A stretch of DNA of 64,000 bases, taken from Fallopia convolvulus. Taxonomy: Eukaryota; Streptophyta; Magnoliopsida; Caryophyllales; Polygonaceae. A program made the translations under genes and the position numbers. This document shows, one piece after another, positions 1-9,822 of this stretch. Location of the stretch: positions 54,367,325 to 54,431,324 of the forward strand of contig OZ024726.1 in assembly GCA_964016875.1 (NCBI GenBank). The letters run 5' to 3'. Position 1 is the stretch's first letter. Every line of letters starts with the position of its first letter. The notes below the pieces were generated by a model, which saw only the letters and a list, made by a program, of their open reading frames with translations, had not been told where the DNA came from and searched no databases.

Positions 1-1
1 A

Positions 2-2777
2 ACTGAAATTGAACGCCAAGTTAAATCTATGTTGGAACAGGGCATCATTCAGCACAGTACCAGTCCATTTTCTTCTCCGGCTCTCCTCGTCAAGAAGAAA
101 GATGGCAGTTTTCGTTTCTGCATCGATTACCGTGCCCTGAATAGCATCACCATCGCAGATAAGTTTCCTATTCCCACTGCTGATGAATTATTTGATGAAT
201 TGGGGAATGCAGTTATTTTTACTAAGCTTGATTTACGTTCCGATTATCATCAGATTCGGATGCACTCGTCCGATATTTATAAGACTGCTTTTAAGACACA
301 TGATGGGCATTTTGAGTTCTTGGTTATGCCCTTTGGCCTGACCAACGCTCCGTCTACATTTCAGACTGCTATGAACAATATCTTTGCTCCATATCTGCGC
401 AAATTCGTCATTGTATTTTTTGACAATATTCTGATCTTCAGCCCGTCTGTTTCTGCTCATGCTTCGGATCTTGACACTGTTTTGCAGATTCTTCAGGCTA
501 ACAATTTTTTATGTCAAAGGTTCGAAATGCTCTTTTGGCACTTCTCAGGTCGAGTATCTTGGGCACATTGTCACTGCTGGGCAATTGATAGCCGACCCAG
601 CTAAGCTGTCGGCCATGGCCGATTGGCCTTCTCCCCGTTTTGTGAAACAGTTGCGTGGTTTTTTGGAACTGACAGGCTATTATCGGAAGTTTATTCGCCA
701 TTACGCCTTGCTGGCCGCTCCTTTAATTGATTTGCTACAAAAAGATAAATTCGAGTGGTCAACATCCGCCGAGGAGGCGTTTCAGAAATTGAAATCCGCT
801 ATGATGGAACCGCCTATCCTTCAGCTCCCTGATTTTTCAAAGCCATTTATTGTTGAGACAGATGCTTCCGACGAGGGGATCGGCGCGGTTCTTTTACAAG
901 ACGAACGACCTCTATCTTTCTTTAGTAAGAAGCTCGGCATTCGTCGGCGCGGGTCTTGCGCATATCACAGGGAACTTTTTGCTATAGTTTCCGCTGTTCA
1001 GAAATGGCGCCAATATCTGTTAGGCCGGGAATTCGTCATTCGCATCGATCAGAAGAGTTTGAAGGAGCTCCTGACGCAAGTAATTCAGACACCCAATCAA
1101 CAGTTCTTCATGCGCAAACTCATGGGCTACAAATTTCGCATCGAATACAAATCCGGTGCCAGTAATCGCGTCGCTGACGCGCTATCCCGCTGCATGATAA
1201 ATGATGAGGCGACCTTGCAGCAACTTCTATATTTTGCGGCCCCGCTGCCTGACTTGTTACATCGAATCTGGGCTGAGAATTCGACGCTGGACGATTTACT
1301 GCAGATGCATGAGGCGGCCGCCGCCGGCAAGCTGGCCGAGCCATTCTGAGTTGTTGATGACATTCTTTATTCCGGACATCGTTTAGTGATTGGCGTTGCT
1401 TCACCGCTCAAGGCGGATATCTTATCTGAGTTTCATTCGTCGCCCAGCGCTGGCCATCCGTGCATTGATCGCACTTTCCGTCGAGTCGCAGAGGTATTTT
1501 ATTGGAAAGGCATGCGCCTTGATGTTAAGCGCTTTGTTGATTCTTGTTTAATATGCCAGTCGACGAAGTACAGTACTGCGAAGCCTGTCGGCTTAATTCA
1601 GCCTTTGCCAGTCCCTCAACAAGTCTGGGACGATGTGTCTATGGATTTCATTACAGGATTACCTCCGTCCCGAGGCCATACGACGATTCTAGTTGTTGTT
1701 GACAGATTATCCAAGTACGCACATTTCGGCGCACTCGAACCTTCTTTTGACGCTCCACGGGTTGCCTCGTTGTTCGTTGATTTGGTTGTCAAACTCCATG
1801 GCATTGCGGCTACTATTGTGTCTGACAGAGATCCCATTTTTCGCAGTACTTTCTGGTCTGAATTGCACCGCTTGAGCGGGACTAAATTGCATCATAGCAC
1901 AGTATACCATCCTCAGTCGGACGGTCAAACGGAAGTCAAAAACCTCAGTTTGGAACAGTATCTGCGTGCCTTCACTCAGGGACGCCCGCGTCGTTGGTTT
2001 GATTTCTTACCGTGGGCTGAATTGGCCTTAAATTCTATGTATCATGAGGGCCTCGGGATGTCTCCGTTCAAGGCTTTGTATGGGAGAGATGCGCCTCCGA
2101 TAGCGCGGGTGACAATTCCAACGGGGCTGCCTACCCCGACATTAGAGGCCATGCGAGATCGCGAGCAGGTTTTGGATTTAATTCGTCTTAACTTGTCTAA
2201 GATGCAACAGCGTATGATTACTCAGGCAAACAAGCATCGCAAAGATGTTGAATTCAAGGTGGGCAGTCGAGTACTCTTGAAATTACAGCCGTATCGCCAA
2301 CATTCGGTTAGTCGGCCTCTTTCTGCTAAACTCGCTCGCCGTTTTTATGGGCCATTCACTATTCTTGAGCACATTGGACCAGTTGCATACCGCTTGGAGC
2401 TTCCGGATACGGCGCGTATACATAATGTGTTCCATGTGTCCCTGCTTCGGCCATTTATATCGGATGGGTCGCCGATTGTACCAGCTTCCTTACCGCCGAA
2501 ATTTTTGTATGATCGCCCACTATCCGGACCAGTGCGTGCCACTGCCGTGCGAGAGGTGATCGTGGATGGCAGTCCTCGCGTCGAATGGCTCGTTGAGTGG
2601 TCCGATGGGGCGCCAGCCGCGGCCACATGGGAACCGATGGAGATCATTTCCCGTTCCTTTCCTGATTTACGGCTTGAGGACAAGCCGATGCTCAACGGGG
2701 GAGAGAATGATACGGGAGAAACATCTATTGTCCGACCATCTCGGGTTCGGCGTCGTCCAAGACGATACGAGGATTAG
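2..2777 (+). pseudogene. Broken gypsy pol: RT, RNase H, integrase, chromodomain-like tail
   Basis: Three reading segments make one polyprotein. Frame 2 (2 to about 515) holds RT palm blocks such as FCIDYRALN and KLDLRSDYHQIR. Frame 3 (about 516-1349) holds the RT thumb, RNase H (VETDASDEGIGAVL, ADALSR) and a linker. Frame 3 again (1350-2777) holds integrase with an HHCC finger (residues H, H, then CLIC), catalytic Asp in SMDF and VSDRD, Glu in DGQTE, and a C-terminal chromodomain-like stretch around VEWLVEWS. Breaks are a frameshift near 515 and a TGA stop at 1347-1349. The usual RT active-site Asp pair reads F-D-N at about 418-427, so one catalytic Asp is lost. The reading frame runs 70 bp into the 3' LTR. 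The protein acted in copying and inserting the element; this copy cannot. Confidence 0.9.
2697..2707 (+). promoter_or_regulatory. Polypurine tract of the chromovirus
   Basis: A run of purines (GGGGGAGAGAA) lies directly before the LTR start TGATACGG. This is the expected plus-strand priming site. It also codes for the last residues of pol before the LTR. Confidence 0.75.
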
Positions 2778-3132
2778 CTTTATTTATTTCTATTAGTATT
2801 TTTATAAGCTTTTTAGGACATTAATTTATAAATTCAGCATTATATGCAATTTATGTAATTCTTATAAACTAGAGCTTTGTTCTCTTCTCGGGTTTTCTTT
2901 ACAGTTCTTTCCGGGGACGCCTTTTTTGAACCGTTAGGGCTTAGGTATAAATACTCTTGGTGTCATTCTCATAATTTATCCAAGAATTAGTTTGCCCTAA
3001 ATTTCTCTTAGTTTGCTTGCTTTTCCCGTGGTTACCAACCACGTATATCCCGAGTCGGAATCCACATCGGGTTAGGCTCAACCCCCTTGACCAACAAGGG
3101 TTCGATACGCGATCCACACCGGGTCCGTATCA
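2708..3132 (+). repeat. 3' LTR of the chromovirus (425 bp)
   Basis: It starts TGATACGG and ends CCGTATCA, an 8-bp perfect inverted terminal repeat with the standard TG...CA ends. A TATA-like TATAAATA lies near 2946. The last 30 bases (GATACGCGATCC... to CCGTATCA) resemble the end of the LTRs at 23368 and 24459, which indicates related LTR families. No second copy is present in the window. Confidence 0.85.
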
Positions 3133-3615
3133 GACTTGTATTTTATGTGGCGATTCAAACAGACCCTACTTAATATTCAATGCTTGATATATATGAGTTA
3201 AATATAAAGTATATCTCACATCACAAATTGAAGATAATTAAAGTGTCGCCTTGTATATAAGCTAGATTGGTAGTTACTACTATTATCAATTGGTTTTCGG
3301 ATAAAACCTCACCATCTGGCCTTATGTATTGGATTTACATGTGTGCACAACATTTGATTTATCGACCCACGAAATTTCATATGGAATCAAAGCAACTGGT
3401 TCATTTTCTAGTTATTTCGGTTGAGCTTAGTGATGTATTTTCCGCTCGTTGTTGGGTTTGGTCATTGAACTACGCATTGTTTGCACTAACTATAAAGAGA
3501 TTGAGATGTTATATCTGTTGTTCATCACATTCATTTTTGAAGTAATTAATGTACTGTGCTTATATGTGTGCACGGGTTTCAATCATCTAAATCCCAATGT
3601 TTTGTTTTGATGTAG
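3133..3615. other. AT-rich spacer with a dispersed repeat fragment
   Basis: No convincing gene. The stretch around 3190-3400 (TATATCTCACATC..., then TATCAATTGGTTTT, then a CTTATGT block) has the same order of short blocks as 59550-59700, so it is probably a fragment of a repeat family found at both places. An open frame at 3267-3545 has no recognisable features. Confidence 0.4.
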
Positions 3616-3876
3616 GAGGAAGATGTACAAGTCAAAGGGAGTAGTGGTGATCATGGAAAGAGTGAACCTATCCCTTGTGAGGTGAACTCACACATGCAAA
3701 AGCTGGTAGAACTAGTGCCTTCTAACGATCACAGTCACAATACTAATTGGAGTACCAATTCCGGGATGAAACGCAGCGTTTTGGCAGTTGCAAGGGGTTA
3801 TTACTACTCCGCGTATTGCTCTCTCGACACCATCGATTCCCATGTGGCTAAAGTCTTGTTTAATGGAGTTGTATGA
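3616..3876 (+). CDS. Possible orphan terminal exon, unrecognised
   Basis: The frame opens directly after a TGTAG acceptor at 3611-3615 and its upstream in-frame codon is a stop, as expected at an intron/exon border. It reads 86 residues (EEDVQVKGSSGD... to FNGVV) and ends at TGA 3874-3876. It is hydrophilic at first and then has a stretch with GYYYSAYCSLD. I do not recognise the family. Upstream exons would have to lie beyond the retrotransposon that ends at 3132, so it may be the severed 3' end of a gene split by insertion, or simply chance. Confidence 0.3.
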   Translation, partial: EEDVQVKGSSGDHGKSEPIPCEVNSHMQKLVELVPSNDHSHNTNWSTNSGMKRSVLAVARGYYYSAYCSLDTIDSHVAKVLFNGVV

Positions 3877-5464
3877 TGCAACAACATGCATGTAGTATAG
3901 CTATATGCAAGCTCTAAGTGTAAGAATGTTACCTTATATATATAGTCCTATGGATTATGGAATATGTCTTTTGATACTTCTATGCTTAGAATAAAATCTT
4001 AATTTGTCAAGCCATATCAATCTAGCTGGTAGGTAATGGCATCCATGATTATTAGATTACGAGTTCGAATTTCCATCCCTCCTTGTAATAGTCTAAGTGT
4101 CATCTATGGATAAAAAAAAAATAAAATCTTAATTTATATGAAGATGAAAAGAGATCATTATCACTTATCTTGCAACGTGCAAGCAAAACGCAAAATTGCA
4201 TGATTTTTTTTTTTCTGGAATAGGCTTTTGAAAGAGTTTAATTATTTCTGAATTTTGGCTTGGCCATTAGGCAAAAATTTCTAGTATCGGCTCGTTGTGG
4301 TGGATTTGGACTAAAGTCGCTGGCCTAGCCAGAGTGTTTCATTGGAGAGTGTGACATTTGGCCTTTAAGTTGCTCAACGGAGAGTTTGACGGAGATTTTG
4401 CCTACACTTATAGAGATGGGTCGGCTTAAATTGAAATATTAAGGTGAACTGACCGAACCGAACCCGATATCATTCAGTTTAGTTTTCGATTTTCGATTTA
4501 GGAATTTCTTAAATTTCAGTTCAATTCAGTTTCGGATAAATTTTGGTTCGGTTTAGATTTTCTAAAAGATAATCTTCTATCCATCTTAAACCGACAATAC
4601 TGAAATATAATGGACCTTAAATCAAATTGCGATTTTCAATTTGGTTCGATCGGTTTTTATCGATTCGGTTTTGAATCGATACTCAGTCCTAGATAAGAGC
4701 CAACAAAAAAAATTCAAAAAAAATGAATGGTAGTCGGCCCAAACAAAGTACTTGGGCCTCTCAAAAGCCCATGCTACCAATTATTGGGCCAAGCATTGCG
4801 TTACATTGTAGTTGAGTGGGCAATTATCTGAACAACAACAAAACCTTCGAAACAACACTAAAAAAATGTGGCGTACATACGCACTCGTTTTTTTAAACGC
4901 ACAGAATTACCGTGCAACAAGCTTGTGCGGTACTGTTTGCGCAAAAGTCAATTGGCGTAATGCAATTACACATTAATTAGAAAAAGTTCCAGAAAATTAT
5001 TGTAGATGACACATTCATACAAAATTCTCTCACAATTATTTAACTAATAGCAAGTAATCAAGAACTTCTTGTAGGTAGACTTTGATCGTACTTCTACAAT
5101 TTTGAAAATCGTGTTCTTTTTGCTAATGAAACCCATAATTAGGGTAATTTTATGTAGATCTCTTTTATAGAATTACTGTATTTATTAACACTATAATTAT
5201 AGGTGATTTCCCTAATATATTTTTTGTTTAATTCTTAGCAAAGCAAAAGCTTTTTTTTTAAACAATTGAACAACAATAGTGGAAAGCTTGTACTCATTAA
5301 GCAAATTACAGCATGTTCATACAGAATGGAGTTAGACACGTTGGAGAGGCATGCCACTCTCATATGATTCATAATGTCAAGTCGTGCGTTCAAGTAAGTT
5401 TCTACTACTCTAATTATTCAAATTAAACCAATATCTTTTTAAAGCATTTGCCCTTCAAAACAAC
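3877..5464. other. AT-rich intergenic DNA upstream of the cell-wall gene
   Basis: Apart from the SINE at 4006-4119 no gene is visible. Around 4440-4680 the strings CCGAACC, TTCGGTTT and GGTTCGGTTT recur in both orientations, a pattern common in decayed inverted-repeat elements, but no clean ends were found. The last few hundred bases are likely the promoter region of the gene at 5549. Confidence 0.5.
4006..4119 (+). mobile_element. tRNA-derived SINE with 16-bp target duplication
   Basis: The body has a Pol III A-box-like TAGCTGGTAGGTAATGG near 4023, a B-box-like GAGTTCGAATTTCC near 4061, and an A-rich tail ending at 4119. It is flanked by identical 16-bp copies of AATAAAATCTTAATTT at 3990-4005 and 4120-4135. 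This is the expected structure of a plant SINE inserted by target-primed reverse transcription. At about 114 bp it is short. Confidence 0.75.
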
Positions 5465-5473
5465 TATATAAAC
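5465..5473 (+). promoter_or_regulatory. TATA box of the proline-rich protein gene
   Basis: TATATAAAC lies 76-84 bases before the ATG at 5549. Transcription would then start near 5495 and give a 5' leader of about 50 bases. The upstream TTG at 5483, which opens the same frame, would lie at or before the cap site, which supports ATG 5549 as the start. Confidence 0.7.
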
Positions 5474-5548
5474 GGAAGGGAATTGGCAACTATCATATCA
5501 TCACATCTCATCTTACAATTCTTTTCTTTTCTACACATAAGCCTAAAC

Positions 5549-8323
5549 ATGGCTTTCAAGAGCTCATTCTTGTTGTGTCCCTTAATTTTCTTGGCTCTTG
5601 CAGTTATTGCATCGGCCGACTATTACGGGTATAGCTCTCCTTCTCCGGTTTATAAATCACCTATCTACACTCCTCCTGATTACAACCCTTCGCCGGTATA
5701 CTACAAAAACCCTATATATACTCCTTCCCCGGAATACTACAAGTCACCAGTCTACACCCCTTCACCAAGCTACTATAAGAAGCCCGCATACACGCCTTCG
5801 CCCGTGTACTACAAGAAGCCCGTGTACACTCCTTCCCCAGTCTACTACAAGACCCCTATCTACTCGCCTAAACCATACTACAAGCCAGTGTACACTCCAT
5901 CTCCATACTACAAGCCAAAATACACTCCATCTCCCGCCTACAAGGCTTCCGCCTACACCCCATCTCCCACCTACAAGGCTCCAGTCTACACCCCATCTCC
6001 CGCCTACAAGGCTCCAGTCTACACACCATCTCCCGCCTACAAGGCTCCAGTCTACACACCATCTCCTGCCTACAAGGCTCCCGTCTACACCCTATCTCCC
6101 GCCTACAAGGCTCCCGTCTACACCCCATCATCTCCCACCTATAAGGCTCCAGTCTACACACCATCTCCTGCCTACAAGGCTCCCGTCTACTCCACATCAC
6201 CAGCTTATAAGGCTCCCGTCTACACTCCATCTCCTGTCTACAGGGCTCCAGTTTACACTCCATCTCCCACCTATAAGGCACCCGTATCATACACCCCATC
6301 ACCCGCCTACAAGGCTCCAGTAGCTTACACCCCTTCTCCCGCATACAAGGCTCCCGTCTACGCCCCATCTCCCACTTACAAGGCTCCTGTCTACACTCCA
6401 TCTCCAGTCTACAAGGCTCCAGTTTATACTCCATCTCCCGCCTACAAGGCACCAGTATCATACACTCCATCACCCGCCTACAAGGCTCCAATATACACCC
6501 CATCTCCCGCCTACAAGGCTCCAGTCTACACACCATCTCCTACCTACAAGGCTCCCGTCTACACCCCATCTCCCGCCTACAAGGCTCCAGTCTACACACC
6601 ATCTCCCGCCTACAAGGCTCCAGTCTACACACCATCTCCCGTCTACAAGGCTCCCGTCTACACCCCATCTCCCACCTATAAGGCTCCAGTCTACACACCA
6701 TCTCATGCCTACAAGGCTCCCGTCTACTCCCCATCACCTGCTTACAAGACTCCCGTCTACACTCCATCTCTTGTCTACAAGGCTCCAGTTTACACTCCAT
6801 CTCCCACCTATAAGGCACCCGTATCATACACCCCATCACCTTCCTACAAGGCTCCAGTAGCTTACACTCGTTCTCCCGCATACAAGGCTCCCGTCTATAC
6901 CCCATCTCCCGCTTACAAGGCTCCTGTCTACACTCCATCTCCTGTCTACAAGGCTCCAGTTTATACTCCATCTCCCGCCTACAAGGCACCCGTATCATAC
7001 ACTCCATCACCCGCCTACAAGGCTCCTATAGCTTACACCCCATCTCCCGCCTACAAGGCTCCTGTCTACACCCTATCACCTGCCTACAAGGCTCCCGTGT
7101 ACACCCTATCTCCCGCCTACAAGGCTCCAGTGTACACCCCATCCCCCGTCTACAAGTCTCCCGCATACACCCCGTCACCCGTCTACACTCCATCTCCCGC
7201 CTACAAGGCTCCAGTTTACACCCCATCACCCGCCTATAAGGTACCCGTATCATACACCCCATCACCCGCCTACAAGGCACCTGAAACTTACACCCCATCT
7301 CCCGCCTACAAGGCTCCAGTCTACACCCCATCTCCTACCTATAAGACTCCAGTTTACACCCCATCTCCTGCCTACAAGGCTCCCGTCTACACCCCATCTC
7401 TAGCCTACACTCCATCACCTGCCTACAAGGCTCCCGTGTCATACACCCCATCACCCGCCTACAAGGCACCCATATCATACACACCATCACCCGCCTATAA
7501 GGCACCAGTAGCTTACACCCCATCTCCTACCTACGAGACTCCAGTCTACATCCCATCTCCTACCTACAAGCCTCCAGTCTACACCCCATCTCCCGCCTAC
7601 ACTCCATCACCTGCCTACAAGGCTCCCGTGTCATACACACCACCCGCCTACAAGGCACCCGTATCATACACTCCATCACCCGCCTATAAGGCACCAGTAA
7701 CTTACACCCCATCTCCCGCCTACAAGGCTCCCGTCTATACCCCTTCTCCCGCCTACAAGGCTCCCGTCTATACCCCATCTCCTGCCTACAAGGCTCTAGT
7801 CTACACCCCATCGCCCACCTACAAAGCTCCCATCTACACCCCATCTCCTGCCTACAAGGCTCCAGTCTACACTTCAACTCCCACCTACAAAGCTCCCGTC
7901 TACACTCCATCACCCTCCTACAAGGCTCCAGTCTACACCTCATCCCCATCCTACAAGGCTCCAGTCTACACCCCATCCCCTGCCTACAAGGCTCCCGAAT
8001 ACACCCCATCTCCTGCCTATAAGGCACCCGTCTACACCCCATCTCCAGCTTATAAAGCACCCGTCTACACCCCATCTCCCACCTACAAGGCTCCCGTGGT
8101 TTACACCCCGTCACCCGTCTACAAGGCTCCCGTGTACTCCCCATCACCCGTCTACGAGGCTCCCGTGTACACCCCAGCTCCCGTCTACAAGGCTCCCGTG
8201 TACACCCAAACTCCCGTCTATGATGCTCCAACGTACACCCCATCACCTGCATACAAGGCTCCTGTCTACACTCCATCACCCACCTACAAGACTACAATCT
8301 ATACCTCATCTCCTGCTTACTAG
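5549..8323 (+). CDS. Repetitive proline/tyrosine/lysine-rich cell-wall protein
   Basis: A 924-residue secreted structural protein. Residues 1-23 (MAFKSSFLLCPLIFLALAVI...) form a signal peptide cleaved near ASA-DYY. A variable section with YYK and Ser-Pro blocks follows. From about residue 130 there are roughly 70 tandem copies of an 11-residue unit, consensus YTPSPAYKAPV (33 bp). Isolated Ser-Pro and Ala-Pro rather than Ser-Pro4 blocks place it with repetitive proline-rich/extensin-like proteins rather than classical extensins. The tyrosines and lysines suit cross-linking in the wall. Two unit variants, with SYTPSP and AYTPSP junctions, recur in blocks, which indicates expansion by segmental duplication. 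No intron is seen. The stop at 8321-8323 is TAG where the repeat predicts AAG (Lys), and decayed repeat sequence continues after it. Confidence 0.88.
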   Translation: MAFKSSFLLCPLIFLALAVIASADYYGYSSPSPVYKSPIYTPPDYNPSPVYYKNPIYTPSPEYYKSPVYTPSPSYYKKPAYTPSPVYYKKPVYTPSPVYYKTPIYSPKPYYKPVYTPSPYYKPKYTPSPAYKASAYTPSPTYKAPVYTPSPAYKAPVYTPSPAYKAPVYTPSPAYKAPVYTLSPAYKAPVYTPSSPTYKAPVYTPSPAYKAPVYSTSPAYKAPVYTPSPVYRAPVYTPSPTYKAPVSYTPSPAYKAPVAYTPSPAYKAPVYAPSPTYKAPVYTPSPVYKAPVYTPSPAYKAPVSYTPSPAYKAPIYTPSPAYKAPVYTPSPTYKAPVYTPSPAYKAPVYTPSPAYKAPVYTPSPVYKAPVYTPSPTYKAPVYTPSHAYKAPVYSPSPAYKTPVYTPSLVYKAPVYTPSPTYKAPVSYTPSPSYKAPVAYTRSPAYKAPVYTPSPAYKAPVYTPSPVYKAPVYTPSPAYKAPVSYTPSPAYKAPIAYTPSPAYKAPVYTLSPAYKAPVYTLSPAYKAPVYTPSPVYKSPAYTPSPVYTPSPAYKAPVYTPSPAYKVPVSYTPSPAYKAPETYTPSPAYKAPVYTPSPTYKTPVYTPSPAYKAPVYTPSLAYTPSPAYKAPVSYTPSPAYKAPISYTPSPAYKAPVAYTPSPTYETPVYIPSPTYKPPVYTPSPAYTPSPAYKAPVSYTPPAYKAPVSYTPSPAYKAPVTYTPSPAYKAPVYTPSPAYKAPVYTPSPAYKALVYTPSPTYKAPIYTPSPAYKAPVYTSTPTYKAPVYTPSPSYKAPVYTSSPSYKAPVYTPSPAYKAPEYTPSPAYKAPVYTPSPAYKAPVYTPSPTYKAPVVYTPSPVYKAPVYSPSPVYEAPVYTPAPVYKAPVYTQTPVYDAPTYTPSPAYKAPVYTPSPTYKTTIYTSSPAY
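5930..8323 (+). repeat. 33-bp coding tandem repeat, about 70 units
   Basis: The unit TACACCCCATCTCCCGCC + TACAAGGCTCCAGTC repeats with point changes, mainly CCC/CCA/CCT synonymous changes and Ala/Thr/Val/Ser swaps at the fifth position. Some units carry an extra codon (TCA or GCT before TAC) and a few lack the YKAPV half. A block around 6170-6480 and a block around 6690-7010 have the same order of variants, consistent with a higher-order duplication of about 530 bp. Confidence 0.85.
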
Positions 8324-8715
8324 ATTCCTATCTACATCCATCATCGACTTGCAAGGCTCCAATTTATGATCCCCGTTGAGTATAAGAAGATTGCCTATAA
8401 CTATTAAAAGAAATCTATTTATGTTTTGAAGAGAGTTTTTTTAGGGTTACATTAAATCTTGCATTATAATGTAATATAATGCATTATCCTTTGTAATCCA
8501 AACAGGCTCCTAATTTGCTTGTCATTGAATTAATTATGTTGTTTCAAGGTCATTTGATTTGCTTGAATTTGTAATTTGTACATGTACTTTCATTCTTTAT
8601 ATCAATGAATTTTTCTAGAATAAGCGTAATAGACACGTTTCATTAATAGGATGGGATAAAATATGTCGACCAAAGAAAAAAGGAGGGCTAGTGCTTAGAA
8701 AAGCAAAGCAAATAA
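8324..8715. other. 3' flank of the proline-rich gene
   Basis: Bases 8324-8379 still read as degenerate repeat sequence in another frame (TCKAPIYDPR then TGA at 8377-8379). The rest is AT-rich with several polyadenylation-like AT motifs near 8460-8500 and 8600-8620. No other gene is seen. Confidence 0.6.
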
Positions 8716-9129
8716 ATGAATCCTTACAAATGTGAGGTTAAATGTCGAGCGACGAGCCGCCGCCCCTCAATTCTTCCTCTTCCTCCATTTTTGTTAAGCG
8801 AGTTTGTGCAGCCACCGATGAGCAAAATCAACAAAAGCTCTCCACCAGCGGCCGCTCCAACCGGCACACCAGCGCCCCCGCCCCTTACCGCCCCACCCAC
8901 TCCGCCCGCCCCTGATTCTGATGCTCCACCACTGCCTACCGCCCTTGATACCAACACCACACCACCTTCCCCCGCCTTTGCCGACGACATTCACCAGGGC
9001 CGCCCGCCATTGCCGGCGGCGTTCCACCAGGGTCGCTCGCCATTGCCGGCGACGTTCCACCAGGGCCACCCGTTCGTGCCGCCAGCGATCCACCAACGCC
9101 GCCCATTCGCACCGTCGGTGCTCCAGTGA
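8716..9129 (+). CDS. Doubtful small proline-rich ORF in a GC-rich patch
   Basis: A 137-residue frame, rich in Pro and Ala, with four copies of a unit near FHQGRSPLPAT (33 bp) at about 8990-9115. GC content is far above the flanks. No known domain is recognised, and opposite frames are also open, as often happens in GC-rich DNA. It could be a captured fragment of a proline-rich gene or non-coding. It ends about 110 bp before a MITE. Confidence 0.2.
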   Translation: MNPYKCEVKCRATSRRPSILPLPPFLLSEFVQPPMSKINKSSPPAAAPTGTPAPPPLTAPPTPPAPDSDAPPLPTALDTNTTPPSPAFADDIHQGRPPLPAAFHQGRSPLPATFHQGHPFVPPAIHQRRPFAPSVLQ

Positions 9130-9239
9130 GCTCCAGGAGGAGGAGGAGGAGGCGAGATCCGGGCACGGGTCCTCCGACAAGGCGACGATATCGGATGTTG
9201 GACGGTCGTTTGACGGATGTGGTTCCGATGACATCAATA

Positions 9240-9488
9240 CTCCCTTCATTTCTCAAAAGTTGTACTTTTAGCCCACTACAGTATTATTAAGAAACATTAT
9301 TTATGCCTAATATACCCTTATTAAATGAAAAAAAGTGACATGGAAAAAGATGGATGGGAAAATTAAAAAAAAATGATCCCACTTTTTTAGGGGTGCAATT
9401 GGAAAAAATTGAAAAAAATGGTAAAACGACACATTTTATAAAAAATGATAAATGTGTTAAAAGGACAACTTTTGAAAAACGGAGGGAG
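9240..9488. mobile_element. Stowaway-like MITE (Tc1/mariner type)
   Basis: Terminal inverted repeats are CTCCCTTCATTTCTCAAAAG at the left and, read on the other strand, CTCCCTCCGTTTTTCAAAAG at the right. TA dinucleotides flank both ends (9238-9239 and 9489-9490). About 249 bp, AT-rich inside, no coding capacity. The CTCCCTCCGT terminus and TA duplication are diagnostic of plant Stowaway MITEs. Confidence 0.85.
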
Positions 9489-9822
9489 TAACATTTTTGA
9501 ATCTGCGGGTATTCTGTTTACCATTCAACAAATTCGCTTCGCACAATGTGCACTCAAACTGGACCTGAAATTAATGTAGCTTAAAAAATTGCTTGTTCTT
9601 AAGTAGTTCCTTTTCTACAAAATGAAACATGGAGAATTTTATCTAAAACAAATTTTAGTCAAAATCTCAAATAACCAAAACTAGAGATAATGGAGATTCA
9701 AACAACTTTGAAACCAAAACAACCATAATTCTCAGAATTGAAACAAACCTCTGAGGTGGTATGATTGAGGCTTTAATCAACTTCTTGCTTCAGTATTCAT
9801 ATGGGCTTATCATCGATGTAAT
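9489..9822. other. AT-rich spacer between MITE and Tat element
   Basis: No gene or RNA is recognised. The last five bases, GTAAT at 9818-9822, are the target duplication of the following retrotransposon. Confidence 0.6.

Larger units (their letters stand above)
1..3132 (+). mobile_element. Ty3/gypsy chromovirus, 3' part (pol and 3' LTR), cut by the window edge
   Basis: The left edge begins inside reverse transcriptase. RT, RNase H, integrase, a chromodomain-like tail, a purine tract and the 3' LTR follow in the canonical Ty3/gypsy order. The coding part has a frameshift and an internal stop, so the copy is dead. The 5' LTR and gag lie outside the window, so neither the 5' boundary nor the target duplication can be checked; the five bases after the LTR are GACTT. 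Sequence at the pol/LTR border resembles that of the small element at 23368-24814, which suggests the two belong to related families. Confidence 0.92.

Noticed and set aside
1120..1404. Minus-strand ORFs within the chromovirus
   Set aside because: Shadows of pol without motifs.
5483..5548. N-terminal extension of the cell-wall protein
   Set aside because: It would start at TTG, at or before the predicted cap site; ATG 5549 directly precedes a normal signal peptide.
5868..8279. Long minus-strand open frames opposite the cell-wall gene
   Set aside because: They are frame shadows of the 33-bp repeat: no start context, no domain, and Cys/Arg/Glu-rich repeats that merely mirror the sense codons.
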